In this document: in pieces, positions 7,232 to 16,495 of the stretch
How positions within the stretch are numbered: position 1 is the first letter of the stretch
Layout: each line of letters begins with the position of its first letter
Source: Alphaproteobacteria bacterium
GTDB lineage: Bacteria; Pseudomonadota; Alphaproteobacteria; Ferrovibrionales; Ferrovibrionaceae
Direction of reading: 5' to 3'
Assembly: GCA_018336035.1 (NCBI GenBank)
Contig: JAGXRD010000123.1
Location: 124,001 to 188,000, forward strand
Length of the DNA: 64,000 bases
Notes under the pieces: generated by a model
The model's database searches: none
Told to the model about the DNA's origin: nothing
The model's input: the letters and a program-made list of their open reading frames with translations, nothing else
Position numbers and translations under genes: made by a program

Positions 7232-8782
7232 TCAGGTGCGGCGGGCGAGTACCAGGAAGCATGGTACCGGCTGACCCATCTCTTCGCGGCCATGGGTCTG
7301 GTCGAAGCGCAGCAGGCTGAAGCCAGCCTGTTCCAGCGACTGTTTCACATAGGCCCCATCATGCTGGTAACGCCCGGTCGGACCGAGGCGATAGCCATCG
7401 GCCGCGCTCATGTCCTCCGGCATTGCTTCGACCGTGAAGCCGAAGACGCCGTGCTGCGTCATCTTCGCCGCAAGGGCCGCGAAGCTCGGCGTCAATGCGC
7501 CGAAATAGCAGAACACGTCGGCGGCCACCGCAACGTCATAGCGATCGGATGTCTTGGCGAGGAAGTTGCCGAGTTCGGCCTCATGCAGTTCGTCATAGAT
7601 TTTGCGCGCCCGCGCTTTTTCCAGCATGCCGCCGCTTAAGTCCACGCCGACCAGCGACTTGGCGACCGGCCGCAGGAAGGGTGCGCAAAGCCCGGTGCCG
7701 CAGCCGGCATCCAGCACCGACAGGGCGGTGCGGCCCGGCATCTGCTCGGCGATCGCGGTGCAGAGCAGTTCGGGCACACGATAGCCAAGGCCGCCCAGCA
7801 CCTTCTCGAAATCGTCGGCGAAGCGATCAAAGGTTTCGCGTACGTAAGAATCGCCGGCACGTTCGGGCACCTGGCCGCCCAGCACCGCCGAGGCCATATG
7901 CTGCGCGACCGAGTCATTCGGGTGAGCAGACTTCCAGCGTTCGGCATAGTCGCGCGCTTTGGCGTCTTCGCCGCTGCGCACCATGCCGTAAAGCATCTCG
8001 CCCATATGGTACTGGAACATCGTCTCACCCTGCAGGACGGCGAGGGCATGCAGGGCAACCTTCACGCCTTCCTCGAAGCGGTTGAGCTTGTACAGCGAGG
8101 TCGAAACGTTGCGCAGCGCATCGCGCTGGTTGGGATCCAGCTTCAGGGCGGCGAAGCCGGCCTCCAGCGCGCCCAGATGATTCTCCTGCGTGGCCAGCAG
8201 CCCGCTGAGATTGACAAGCGCGCTGGTAAAGTTTGGCTGCAGTTCGATGGCACGACGATAGCTGGCTTCCGCCTCCGCCAGCTTGCCGGTTTCGCGCAGG
8301 GCGTTGCCGAGGCTGAAATGGCTCGGCGCATAACTGGGGTCTAGGCTGAGCGAGGTGTTGTAGCTGGCGATAGCGGCTTCCACGTCACCCGACTGCTTGA
8401 GCGCGATGCCATGGTTGAAATGCAGCAAGGCATAACCAGGGTGATGCTTGAGGCCGTCGCGATAGGCCTGCAACGCCTGACTGAGGCGGCCATGGCGCAG
8501 ATAGGCATTGCCGAGGTGAACATGGCCTTCCGGCGCCTGCGGCAGGATACCCACTGTGCGCTTGAAGGCGGCAATGGCCTGCTTGATGTCGCCCCGTGTG
8601 TTGTGAATCTGGCCGAGCCGGAACCAGGCTTCGGGGTGATTGGGCGCACGCTTCAGCACGTCCTGCAGCATCTTCTGCGCGGTATCGAGCTGGCCCTGAT
8701 TGGCCAGCGCCACGGCCGTCGCCACCGGATCGGCGCCTACACCGGCCTGCTGCATCAGCATGTCACTTACTGGAGTCGCCAT
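7232..8782 (-). CDS. TPR-repeat protein with C-terminal SAM-dependent methyltransferase
   Basis: 516 residues. The first 290 or so are tandem tetratricopeptide repeats, for example EAWFRLGQIHNTRGDIKQAIAAFKR and later copies ending in residues like YALLHFNHGIALKQSGD. The C-terminal 190 residues form a class I methyltransferase with motif I VLDAGCGTGLCAPF and the following acidic residue in LVGVDLSGGML. ATG 8782 was preferred over an upstream TTG. The TPR part probably recognises a protein partner to be methylated. Similar TPR-methyltransferases exist in alphaproteobacteria, but the target is unknown. Confidence 0.85.
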   Translation of the reverse strand: MATPVSDMLMQQAGVGADPVATAVALANQGQLDTAQKMLQDVLKRAPNHPEAWFRLGQIHNTRGDIKQAIAAFKRTVGILPQAPEGHVHLGNAYLRHGRLSQALQAYRDGLKHHPGYALLHFNHGIALKQSGDVEAAIASYNTSLSLDPSYAPSHFSLGNALRETGKLAEAEASYRRAIELQPNFTSALVNLSGLLATQENHLGALEAGFAALKLDPNQRDALRNVSTSLYKLNRFEEGVKVALHALAVLQGETMFQYHMGEMLYGMVRSGEDAKARDYAERWKSAHPNDSVAQHMASAVLGGQVPERAGDSYVRETFDRFADDFEKVLGGLGYRVPELLCTAIAEQMPGRTALSVLDAGCGTGLCAPFLRPVAKSLVGVDLSGGMLEKARARKIYDELHEAELGNFLAKTSDRYDVAVAADVFCYFGALTPSFAALAAKMTQHGVFGFTVEAMPEDMSAADGYRLGPTGRYQHDGAYVKQSLEQAGFSLLRFDQTHGREEMGQPVPCFLVLARRT

Positions 8783-8863
8783 GATCCTCAAACCCTGCCG
8801 GCATCCGGCGTTGACCGGATGAGGGCATTCTACTGCGTCTATGTTGCGATTGCCGGACAGCCC

Positions 8864-10579
8864 TCAGGGCGAATCGCCCGGGCGGGACCGTGCCACCACT
8901 CTATGCAGCCAGATTACGGGAATGAGGCTGACGGCCACAATGATCAGGGAGCCGGTCGAGGCCTCGGCCAGTCGTTCATCGCTGGCCAGTTGATAGACCC
9001 GTACCGCTAAAGTGTCGAAATCGAAGGGCCGCACGATCATGGTGGCAGGCAGTTCCTTCAGGACATCGACGAAAATCAGCAAGGCGGCGGTCAGCAGGCT
9101 GCCGCGCAGCAGGGGGGCATGCACCCGGCGCACAACACCCAGCGGTGTTTCGCCCAGCACGCGGGCCGCCTGGTCCAGGCTTGGCCGTATGCGGTGCAAC
9201 CCGCCATCCACCGCATTGAAGGCCACGGCCAGGAACCGCACCAGATAGGCGTAAAGCAGCGCGGCCACCGTGCCGCTCAGCAGCAGCCCCGGTGAGATGC
9301 CGAACAGGGTTTTGGCCCAGTGGTCGACGGCGTGATCGAACGCGGCCAGCGGCAGCAGCACGCCGATGGCGATCACCGAACCCGGCACGGCATAGCCCAT
9401 GGTGGCCAGCCTGATCAGCCAGTTGGCGGCACGGTTGTTTGCAATGCGATGCATGTAGGCAAGGCCGAGCGCGACCACGATCAGCAGCACGGCAGACACG
9501 CCGGCGAGGATGAAGCTGTTGAAGGTGAAGCCGGCAAGCCTGCCGAAGCTGAAACCGTCGCCTTCCATCCATGCCAGATGAAACAGCCAGCCGGCGGGCA
9601 GCAGGAAACCCAACAGGATCGGCAGGCAGCAGGCCAGGATCGCCAGCGCCGCCTGCAGCGGCGGCAGCGGGCGCAGCGGCAGCGGACGCGTGCGCGCCGA
9701 GGTATGATGGAAACGTTTGGCCTGCCGGCTGGCGCGTTCCAGCATCACGGCGGCCAGTACGAAGATCAGCAGGGCTGCGGCCAGCTGCGCGGCAGCTGTC
9801 ACGTCGCCCATGCCGAACCAGGTGCGATAGATCGCGGTGGTGAAGGTGGGCACGCCGAGCCAGCTCACCGCGCCGAAATCGGCCAGCGTCTCCATCAGCA
9901 CCAGTGCCACGCCGCCGGCAATCATCGGCCGCGCCAACGGCAGCGCAATGCGCCAGAAGCGCGTCCAAGGGCCCAGTCCCAGCGTGCGTCCGACTTCCAG
10001 CACGCAGACCGACTGATCGAGGAAAGCGGCGCGCGCCAGCATGAAGACGTAAGGATAGAAGCCGAGGATGAAGAGCGCGATGGCGCCGTTCAGCGACATG
10101 AAATCGGGGAACCAGTAATCACCGCGCTGCCAGTCGAAAGCCTGGCGCAATGCCGTCTGCACCGGCCCGGCAAACTGAAGAAGATCGCTATAGACGAAAG
10201 CGCTCACATAGGCCGGCATGGCCAGCGGCAGGAACAGTGCCCAGGACAGCAGGCGACGACCGGGAAATTCGGTCATCGTGACCAGCCAGGCGCAACCGGT
10301 GCCGATCACCATCGCGCCCAGTCCGACGCCGACCATCATCAGCACGGTGTTGCGCAGCATTTCCGGGAGCACGGTGGAAATCAGATGCTGCCAGACATCG
10401 GGAGCCGGTTGTCCGAGATTGATCAGGATCGCCAGAATGGGCGCCGCGATCACCAGCGCGACCAGAGCAGCAAAGGCCAGCCATGCGGCTGTCTGGCGGT
10501 TGCGCAGAGGCAGCAGCGATGCGGAGGGCAGAGAGGGGGGCGGCGCGGCGAGATCGGTCACTGCCCTGATGTAAGCCAT
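8864..10579 (-). CDS. Fe(III) ABC transporter permease, two-domain FbpB type
   Basis: 571 hydrophobic residues with about twelve predicted membrane segments arranged as two homologous permease halves. EAA-type loops that dock the ATPase are visible as VCVLEVGRTLGLGPWTRFWRI and LDQAARVLGETPLGVVRRV. This duplicated architecture is typical of FbpB/SfuB-like ferric iron permeases. It would work with the binding protein at 4858-5916 although they are on opposite strands. The start codon ATG 10579 has no good ribosome site; GTG 10561 is an alternative. A palindrome matching the one before the binding-protein gene lies immediately upstream. Confidence 0.87.
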   Translation of the reverse strand: MAYIRAVTDLAAPPPSLPSASLLPLRNRQTAAWLAFAALVALVIAAPILAILINLGQPAPDVWQHLISTVLPEMLRNTVLMMVGVGLGAMVIGTGCAWLVTMTEFPGRRLLSWALFLPLAMPAYVSAFVYSDLLQFAGPVQTALRQAFDWQRGDYWFPDFMSLNGAIALFILGFYPYVFMLARAAFLDQSVCVLEVGRTLGLGPWTRFWRIALPLARPMIAGGVALVLMETLADFGAVSWLGVPTFTTAIYRTWFGMGDVTAAAQLAAALLIFVLAAVMLERASRQAKRFHHTSARTRPLPLRPLPPLQAALAILACCLPILLGFLLPAGWLFHLAWMEGDGFSFGRLAGFTFNSFILAGVSAVLLIVVALGLAYMHRIANNRAANWLIRLATMGYAVPGSVIAIGVLLPLAAFDHAVDHWAKTLFGISPGLLLSGTVAALLYAYLVRFLAVAFNAVDGGLHRIRPSLDQAARVLGETPLGVVRRVHAPLLRGSLLTAALLIFVDVLKELPATMIVRPFDFDTLAVRVYQLASDERLAEASTGSLIIVAVSLIPVIWLHRVVARSRPGDSP

Positions 10580-10580
10580 G

Positions 10581-10595
10581 TGCGATCCATTCGCA
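10581..10595. promoter_or_regulatory. Palindrome upstream of the iron permease gene
   Basis: TGCGA-TCCAT-TCGCA on the plus strand, perfect 5-bp arms with a 5-nt spacer, one nucleotide before the permease start codon. It has the same size and spacing, and a shared CAT in the spacer, as TGCAA-GTCAT-TTGCA at 4820-4834. Confidence 0.45.
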
Positions 10596-10674
10596 AATGT
10601 CTGGCGCCCGGATATGGCTGCTGTTGCCGGCCGGGCGGCCCATCACATAGGATGCTGGCGAGCAGGAGGGGGCG

Positions 10675-10938
10675 ATGTCCGATCAGAGCCGGTTCGTTCG
10701 CATGGCCCAGGGCAAGCCGTCGGATGCGCAATTGCGCTACCTGCGTCGTGGCCTGCGCCAGCCGGGTGGCAAGCTGCCGCTGTTCGATGAACACGGCCAG
10801 CAGATCAGTCCCCATACCATTGAATCCTGCATCAAGGCCGGCTGGGCCGAGCCCTGGTTTGAAAACCCCATCAAGCCAGACTGGCTTGTCTGCAAGCTGA
10901 CCTCTTCGGGTCGCGCGCTATTTGACATCAGGCACTAG
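10675..10938 (+). CDS. Small conserved hypothetical protein (87 aa)
   Basis: 87 residues, preceded by an excellent AGGAGG ribosome site 6 nt before the ATG. It is basic at the N-terminus (SRFVRMAQGKPSDAQLRYLRRGL) and ends KLTSSGRALFDIRH, which resembles the last part of a winged-helix domain. There is no signal peptide, membrane segment or cysteine cluster. I do not recognise a family. It reads away from the iron permease and lies 20 nt before the Sel1 protein gene, probably in the same operon. Confidence 0.75.
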   Translation: MSDQSRFVRMAQGKPSDAQLRYLRRGLRQPGGKLPLFDEHGQQISPHTIESCIKAGWAEPWFENPIKPDWLVCKLTSSGRALFDIRH

Positions 10939-10958
10939 GTCGACATCAGGCATTGAAC

Positions 10959-12767
10959 ATGATTTTTCGTTTTTCCCGCCGCGCCCGTGTGCTGGCGCTG
11001 TCGGCGTCTGTCCTCGCATTGCTGCTGGCTGCGGAGGCCATGGCACGGCCGAGCGACCGGTTCTCGGTGCCGCAATCGCCTTCGGCGGCACCCGTCGATG
11101 ATCTGTCGGCACTGCTGCGCCGCGCCGAGACTGGCGATGCGGAGGCGCAATACCAGGTCGGCGTGGCCTATCAGTTTTCGCTGGGGACACCGCGAAATGA
11201 TGCGGCGGCGCGCAGCTGGTTCGCCAGGGCGGCGGCACAGGGTCATATCCGGGCACTGGCCAGCCTGGGCTACATGCTCAGCGTCGGTGCGGGCGGTCCG
11301 GTGGATGTGGCAGGGGCGGAAAAAGCCCTGCGTCATGCCGGTGAAGCCGGCGAAGCTTCGGCCTGGGCCAACCTGGCGGAGTTGGTGCTGCAGCAACGGC
11401 CCGCCGAGAGGGCCGCGGCGCTGGCTCTGCTGGAGCGTGCGGTCGCCGCAGGTGCGACGAATGCGCGCTATCGCCTCGGGCGTTTCCTGATCGAGGGCGA
11501 GGTCGTGGCCGCCGATCCGGTGCGCGGCCGCAAACTGCTGGAGGAGGCGGCGGAGAATGCCCACCCCCTGGCGGAGACCTATCTGGCGTATCTGATCTAT
11601 GAGGCCCGTGATCCGGGCGAGGCGGCGCGCGGGTTTGCACTGGCGCGTCGCGCGGCCGCGGCGGATCTGCCGGTCGCGCTCAACGAACTCGGTCGCTACC
11701 ACATGACCGGTTTCGGCACGCCGCGTGACCCGCGCCGTGCGGCCTCGGCCTTCGCCACGGCGGGGGAACAGGGCGAGCCGAGCGGCTGGTTCAATCTGGC
11801 GCTGCTGCACACCGATCCGCAATACGGCATGCACAATCTGGTGCTGGCGCGGCAGGCCACGATCCGTGCCGCCGATCAGGGGCATCTGCCCGCCGCGGCG
11901 CTGGCCGGGCAGATGCTGTTCAAGGCCGAAGGCGGGCCGCGCGATCGCCCCGGTGCTCGGCCCTATCTGCAGCGTGCCGCCGAGGGCGGCATTGCCGATG
12001 CGCAGAGCCTGCTGGCCAGCCTGCTGTTCAACGGCGAGGGTGTCCCGGCCGACCAGAAGGCCGCGATGGACTGGTGGGAGAAGGCGGCGGCCCAGGGCCA
12101 TGGCGGCGCGGTGAACAATTTTGCCACCTATCTGGCGACCGGCCGTGGCCGCCCGGCCGACCCGGCCCGGGCGCAGAAACTGATCGCGGCGCGGGCCGAG
12201 GCCGGCTATGCGCCGTCGCAGTTCCGCTGGGCGCTGTGGCAGGAACAGGGCTGGCAGGGCACGACGAAGGACCTGCCGGCGGCGATCCGCTGGTTCCGCC
12301 GCGCGGCTGAAAACGGCCATGCTGCCGGCGCCTTCAAATATGCCGCCTATCTGGAGGCCGGCGAGGGGATCAAGGCCGATATCCCGGCCGCCCGGCACTG
12401 GTATGGCGTCGGCGCCGAGGGTGGCAATGCGGATGCCCAGTTCCAGCTGGCCCGCATGCTGGAGACCGGTGAGGGCGGGGCGACTGATCCTGCGGCTGCC
12501 CGGCGCTGGCTCGACCGCGCCGCCCGGCAGGGCCATCCCGAGGCGCTGTTCGTGCTCGGCGACCTGACCTACCGCGGCGATGGGCGGCAGGCTGATCCGT
12601 TGCTGGCCTGGGCCTATCTGCGGCTGGCCGAGGAATACGGCCTGGCCGAGGCCGCCAGTAACCGCCGTTACATCGAAAGCCGGCTGCTGCCGTCAGAATT
12701 GGCCCGCGCCCAGGCTGTGGCGCAGCAGCTCGCCGCTGGCATCCGGCGCGAACGGGAGGATGAATGA
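10959..12767 (+). CDS. Exported Sel1-like repeat protein
   Basis: 602 residues. ATG 10959 was chosen over a TTG two codons earlier. The N-terminus RFSRRARVLALSASVLALLLAAEAMA is a clear Sec signal peptide. The rest is an array of at least a dozen Sel1-like (SLR) repeats, with hallmarks such as GDAEAQYQVGVAYQFSLGTP, AQSLLASLLFNGEGVPAD and ADAQFQLARMLETGEGG. SLR proteins act as protein-interaction scaffolds, often in the envelope or in secretion and exopolysaccharide regulation. The stop codon overlaps the start of the NnrU gene (ATGA), so the two are coupled. Confidence 0.9.
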   Translation: MIFRFSRRARVLALSASVLALLLAAEAMARPSDRFSVPQSPSAAPVDDLSALLRRAETGDAEAQYQVGVAYQFSLGTPRNDAAARSWFARAAAQGHIRALASLGYMLSVGAGGPVDVAGAEKALRHAGEAGEASAWANLAELVLQQRPAERAAALALLERAVAAGATNARYRLGRFLIEGEVVAADPVRGRKLLEEAAENAHPLAETYLAYLIYEARDPGEAARGFALARRAAAADLPVALNELGRYHMTGFGTPRDPRRAASAFATAGEQGEPSGWFNLALLHTDPQYGMHNLVLARQATIRAADQGHLPAAALAGQMLFKAEGGPRDRPGARPYLQRAAEGGIADAQSLLASLLFNGEGVPADQKAAMDWWEKAAAQGHGGAVNNFATYLATGRGRPADPARAQKLIAARAEAGYAPSQFRWALWQEQGWQGTTKDLPAAIRWFRRAAENGHAAGAFKYAAYLEAGEGIKADIPAARHWYGVGAEGGNADAQFQLARMLETGEGGATDPAAARRWLDRAARQGHPEALFVLGDLTYRGDGRQADPLLAWAYLRLAEEYGLAEAASNRRYIESRLLPSELARAQAVAQQLAAGIRREREDE

Positions 12768-13447
12768 TGGTTGCTCTGGCTCTGGCGGCGCTCGCCTGGG
12801 TGCTGCTGCATGTCGTCGTGGCGGGACCGCTGCGTCCGGGACTGGTCAGGCGGCTGGGGTTGCCTGCCTACCGGGGGTTGTTCTCGGTGCTGAGCGCTCT
12901 GGCGCTCGCGGCCCTGATCTGGACCTACGGTCAGGCACCGTATGTCGAGTTATGGCCGGCCAGTTCGGCCCTGGCCCTGGTGCCGCTGCTGGTCATGCCG
13001 CTGGCGACGCTGCTGCTGGTCGGCAGCCTGCGCGCCAGCAACCCCACCATGGCCGGCCCCGACATGATTCTGAAAAGCGAGCTGCCGGTGCGGGGCTTCA
13101 CCAAGATCACCCGCCACCCGATGCTCTGGGCCTTCAGCTTGTGGGCCGGTAGCCACATGGCCGCCAATGGGGACGCCGCGCACTGGCTGCTGGCGGGCGC
13201 GATCCTGGTCACGGCGCTGAACGGCATGTTTTCCATCGACCGCAAGCGGGCCGCACAATTCGGCGAGCAATGGCAAAGGTTTAGCGAGAAAACCTCGATC
13301 TGGCCCCTGCAGGCGGTTTTACAGGGCAAAGTGCGGCTGAAGTGGTCTGATATCGGAATTCTGAATCTTATAATTTCTGCAGTGGTTTACGGCGTATTTG
13401 TATACGGGCATGAGATGCTGCTCGGCGTGCCGGTGTTTCACCCATAA
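12764..13447 (+). CDS. NnrU family membrane protein
   Basis: 227 residues with about six membrane segments and the NnrU/isoprenylcysteine-methyltransferase-like core ITRHPMLWAFSLWAGSHM followed by DGDAAHW-like and FSIDRKRA stretches. NnrU is linked in some bacteria to nitrite/nitric oxide metabolism; the biochemical role is not settled. The gene overlaps the preceding Sel1 gene by 4 nt. Confidence 0.85.
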   Translation: MMVALALAALAWVLLHVVVAGPLRPGLVRRLGLPAYRGLFSVLSALALAALIWTYGQAPYVELWPASSALALVPLLVMPLATLLLVGSLRASNPTMAGPDMILKSELPVRGFTKITRHPMLWAFSLWAGSHMAANGDAAHWLLAGAILVTALNGMFSIDRKRAAQFGEQWQRFSEKTSIWPLQAVLQGKVRLKWSDIGILNLIISAVVYGVFVYGHEMLLGVPVFHP

Positions 13448-13533
13448 TATTTGGAATACAGAATTATGTTTTTAAATAAGTTTATTAAAAACAATGAATT
13501 GTATTCTATATATAATCTGAAGTGTGAGATCTG
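13448..13533. other. AT-rich intergenic region with nested inverted repeats
   Basis: 86 nt of strikingly AT-rich sequence between GC-rich genes. It contains GAATACA (13454-13460) facing TGTATTC (13500-13506), an inner near-palindrome of T/A tracts around 13470-13490, and TATAAT at 13511-13516, which suits a promoter for the MocR-type gene at 13534. The inner repeat could terminate the NnrU transcript. Confidence 0.5.
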
Positions 13534-15006
13534 ATGGCGCGTCGCGCGGCTGGGCGGTTCATCGGCTGGTTCCGGCCTGCGCGCGGTCCCGGTGACCCCA
13601 GCCTGCAGGAGCAGCTTTATGCTGCGATCCGCAAGGCGGTGCTGTCCGGCGAATGGTCGCCCGGCGAGCGCCTGCCGTCGAGCCGGACCCTGGCCGCAGA
13701 TCTTGGCCTCGGCCGCAATACCATCGTGGCGGCCATCGAGCGGCTGGTGGCGGAAGGTTACCTGGAAACCCGCCGGGGCGCCGGGCTGTTTGTGGCGGCC
13801 GATCTGCCCCCGGAAGGCATTGGCGATGGTACTGGGAAACCGGCCGAACCGGTCCTGTCCCGCCGCTCGGATCGCTTTACCCGACTACACGCAGAAGGAG
13901 AATATTTTCCCGGCCAGTTTCCGGCCCGGCCCTTCGCCACCGGGCCTTTGGCGCTGGACGAATTCCCGCTCGACCTGTGGCGGCGGCTGACGGCCCAGAC
14001 GCTGCGGGGCGCCGGCGCTGCCCGGCTGCTGGCCAACGGACCGGCGCAGGGGCTGCTTGAGCTGCGGCAGAATTTGTCAGGTTACCTGACAAATTCCCGG
14101 GGCGTCGCCTGCACCCCGGAGACCATCGTGATCGTCTCCGGCGCCCAGCAGGCCCTCGACCTGATCGGCCGGCTGTTACTCGATCCGGGCGACGCGGTGG
14201 CGGTGGAAGACCCCGGCTATGTCGGCCTGCGCGAGGCGCTGGCCGGGGTGGGGGCCAGGCTGCATCCGGTGCCGGTCGACGCCCAAGGCTTCGACCCGGC
14301 CGCCCTGGCCCGGCTGCAGCCGGCGCCCAAGCTGGTGATGCTGACCCCGTCGCACCAGTTCCCGCTCGGCATGACGCTCCCTCTGGCGAGACGGCTCGCC
14401 CTGCTGGCCGAGGCGCGCGCCCGCAACCTGTGGATCGTCGAGGACGATTATGACTGCGAGTTCCGCTATGGCGGTCCGCCGCTGCAGGCCCTGCAGGGCC
14501 TCGATGGCGGCGAGCGCGTGCTTTATGTCGGCACCTTCAGCAAGGTGCTGTTCCCCGGCTTGCGGCTGGGTTACGTCGTGCTGCCGCCGGCCCTGGTGGA
14601 GGGCTTCCTGCGGCTGAAGGCGACGGCCGACGGATTTGCCCCGCCCGCCACGCAGGCGGTGCTGGCGCGCTTCATTGCCGAGGGCCATCTGGCCCAGCAT
14701 GTCCGTCGCATGCGCGTGCTCTACCGCAAGCGCCGCGCCGCCCTGCTGGAGGCCCTGCAGCGCGAGGCCGCCGACCTGTTCGAGATCGGCGCCACCGAGG
14801 CCGGCCTGCATCTGGCGGTGCAGTTCCGCGATGGCCGGGATGACCGCGTGGCGGTCGAGGCCGTGCGGGCGGCGGGCCTGAGCGCCATGCCGCTGTCGCG
14901 CTATGCCATCGCCCGGCCCGTGAGCGGACTCGTATTGGGCTTCGCGGCTTTCCCGGAAGCCGAGTTGCAGGCCGCGGTTCAGCGGCTGGTCAAAGCCCTC
15001 AGGTAA
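13534..15006 (+). CDS. MocR/PdxR-type regulator (GntR HTH fused to aminotransferase fold)
   Basis: 490 residues. A GntR winged helix occupies about residues 15-85 (SGEWSPGERLPSSRTLAADLGLGRNTIV). A fold-type I aminotransferase domain fills the rest, with VEDPGYVG, IVEDDYDCEFRYGG and the PLP-binding lysine in YVGTFSKVLFPGLRLGY. MocR proteins sense PLP or amino compounds and activate or repress adjacent genes; PdxR members control vitamin B6 synthesis. Its 3' end overlaps the convergent FMN-binding protein gene by 28 nt. Confidence 0.93.
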   Translation: MARRAAGRFIGWFRPARGPGDPSLQEQLYAAIRKAVLSGEWSPGERLPSSRTLAADLGLGRNTIVAAIERLVAEGYLETRRGAGLFVAADLPPEGIGDGTGKPAEPVLSRRSDRFTRLHAEGEYFPGQFPARPFATGPLALDEFPLDLWRRLTAQTLRGAGAARLLANGPAQGLLELRQNLSGYLTNSRGVACTPETIVIVSGAQQALDLIGRLLLDPGDAVAVEDPGYVGLREALAGVGARLHPVPVDAQGFDPAALARLQPAPKLVMLTPSHQFPLGMTLPLARRLALLAEARARNLWIVEDDYDCEFRYGGPPLQALQGLDGGERVLYVGTFSKVLFPGLRLGYVVLPPALVEGFLRLKATADGFAPPATQAVLARFIAEGHLAQHVRRMRVLYRKRRAALLEALQREAADLFEIGATEAGLHLAVQFRDGRDDRVAVEAVRAAGLSAMPLSRYAIARPVSGLVLGFAAFPEAELQAAVQRLVKALR

Positions 15007-15647
15007 TCCGGCACGGCCACGCCGGCTGCCAGCAGCGGATCGGCCACCGGCGCGTCAAAGCCCTGCGCAAATGGCAGTACGCCGGCCCAGGCCGGGACTG
15101 ACATATCTTCCGCGTCATCCTTGGGCGGGCCGCTGCGGATCTTCGCCGAGGCCTCGGTGAGCGGCAGGCGCAGCACCATCGTGCCCTTCATTTCCTGCTG
15201 ATTCGGCGCGCGGATTTCCGCCCAGCGACCCGGCGCGACGCGCTCGGTGAAGGCCTCCAGCGCCGCCATCTTGTGCGCGTCGGGGATCTTTTCGAACACG
15301 CCCATCGCCACCACCGAGCGGTAATTCATCGAATGATGGAAGGCCGAGCGCGCCAGCACCAGGCCATCGAGCAGCGTCACGGCGACGCTGGCCGGGATGC
15401 CGGTGGCGAGCGCCATGGCCATGCGGCTCTTGGTCGAGCCGTGAATGTAAAGATGGTCGCCCTCGCGCCAGTAGGCGGTCGGGATCACCATCGGCTGGCC
15501 GTCCTGCACGAAGCCGACATGGCAGACATAGCCGGCATCCAGAATGGCGTGCAGCGTGGCAGCATCATAATGACCACGGTCGCCGACGCGGACGACGCGG
15601 CTGCGCGCGCTGGGGGCGGTGGCAGGTTTCGGGGCAATCTGGTTCAC
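14979..15647 (-). CDS. Pyridoxamine 5'-phosphate oxidase-related FMN-binding protein
   Basis: 222 residues starting at GTG 15647, chosen because AAGGAG lies 6 nt upstream and the longer frame has no ribosome site. The core GYVCHVGFVQDGQPMVIPTAYWREGDHLYIHG-like pattern (split over about residues 45-75) and STKSRMAMAL match the split-barrel flavin nucleotide-binding family. Proteins of this kind are commonly annotated as PNPOx-like and are often neighbours of MocR regulators. The gene converges on and overlaps the MocR gene. The actual substrate is unknown. Confidence 0.85.
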   Translation of the reverse strand: MNQIAPKPATAPSARSRVVRVGDRGHYDAATLHAILDAGYVCHVGFVQDGQPMVIPTAYWREGDHLYIHGSTKSRMAMALATGIPASVAVTLLDGLVLARSAFHHSMNYRSVVAMGVFEKIPDAHKMAALEAFTERVAPGRWAEIRAPNQQEMKGTMVLRLPLTEASAKIRSGPPKDDAEDMSVPAWAGVLPFAQGFDAPVADPLLAAGVAVPDYLRALTSR

Positions 15648-15846
15648 AGGAGACTCCTTGGGGAATGCCTTGTCTGCCAAAGGGATAGCTGCCTTTAGGT
15701 TCCAGTATAAGCACCAGTTCTCATGAAAATGATGGAGCCAGTATCGCTCCGGCAGCGTTTGCGCCCTCGGCACCGGCATGCTACAGGCCAGCACTGCAGA
15801 ATGGCCCGCCCGGCGGGTTGCGTTTCATCTCTCGGAGTTCAATGCG

Positions 15847-16485
15847 GTGTGGGAAAACCTGCTGATGCTGGGCAAAGGCCTCGTCGCAGGATTCATTATC
15901 GCTGCGCCGGTCGGCCCCGTCGGTGTCCTCTGCGTGCAGCGGACTCTCCATCAGGGCCGCGTCGCCGGCTTGATGTCGGGTCTTGGCGCTGCGGTTGCCG
16001 ATGCGGCCTATGGCTGTGTTGCGGCCTTCGGTCTCAGCCTGATCTCGAACTGGCTGCAGGCGCATGAGGCGGTGTTCCGTCTTTGCGGCGGCCTGTTCCT
16101 GCTGTTCATGGCCTGGCGCATGCTGCGCGCCGCGCTGCACCCGGAACCTGCCGTCTCGGCCGACGGCAGCTACAACGAGCGCCCGATCGCCTGCTTCGTC
16201 TCGACCTTCATTCTCACCGCCACCAATCCGATCACCATCGTTGCCTTCCTCGGCATCTTCGCGTTTTTTGGCATCGGCGCGTTTGGCCTGTCGAATGCGA
16301 TGGCGCTGTGGCTGGTGCTCGGCGTGTTCGCCGGCTCGTCGGTCTGGTGGCTGTCGCTGGCTGGACTGGCCGGCGCGTTCCGCCAGCGGCTTGGCAATGG
16401 CGGCCTGAAATGGATCAATGGGGCTTCCGGCCTGCTGATGCTCGGCTTCGGCCTGTATGGCATCGGCAGTTTTCTTTTGAGGTAG
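15847..16485 (+). CDS. LysE/RhtB family amino acid exporter
   Basis: 212 residues, six predicted membrane segments, with the family N-terminus KGLVAGFIIAAPVGPVGVLC and the conserved ATNPITIVAFLGIFAF near residue 120. GTG 15847 follows GGAG by 9 nt; ATG 15865 is an alternative start. These exporters remove amino acids or analogues from the cytoplasm. The next gene is an aspartoacylase-family hydrolase 10 nt downstream, suggesting an operon that could cleave an N-acyl amino acid and export a product (inference). Confidence 0.87.
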   Translation: MWENLLMLGKGLVAGFIIAAPVGPVGVLCVQRTLHQGRVAGLMSGLGAAVADAAYGCVAAFGLSLISNWLQAHEAVFRLCGGLFLLFMAWRMLRAALHPEPAVSADGSYNERPIACFVSTFILTATNPITIVAFLGIFAFFGIGAFGLSNAMALWLVLGVFAGSSVWWLSLAGLAGAFRQRLGNGGLKWINGASGLLMLGFGLYGIGSFLLR

Positions 16486-16495
16486 ACACAGCACA

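Noticed and set aside
9320-10900. 526-codon plus-strand frame opposite the iron permease gene
   Set aside because: Gln/His/Arg-rich antisense translation of a hydrophobic protein; no ribosome site or family.
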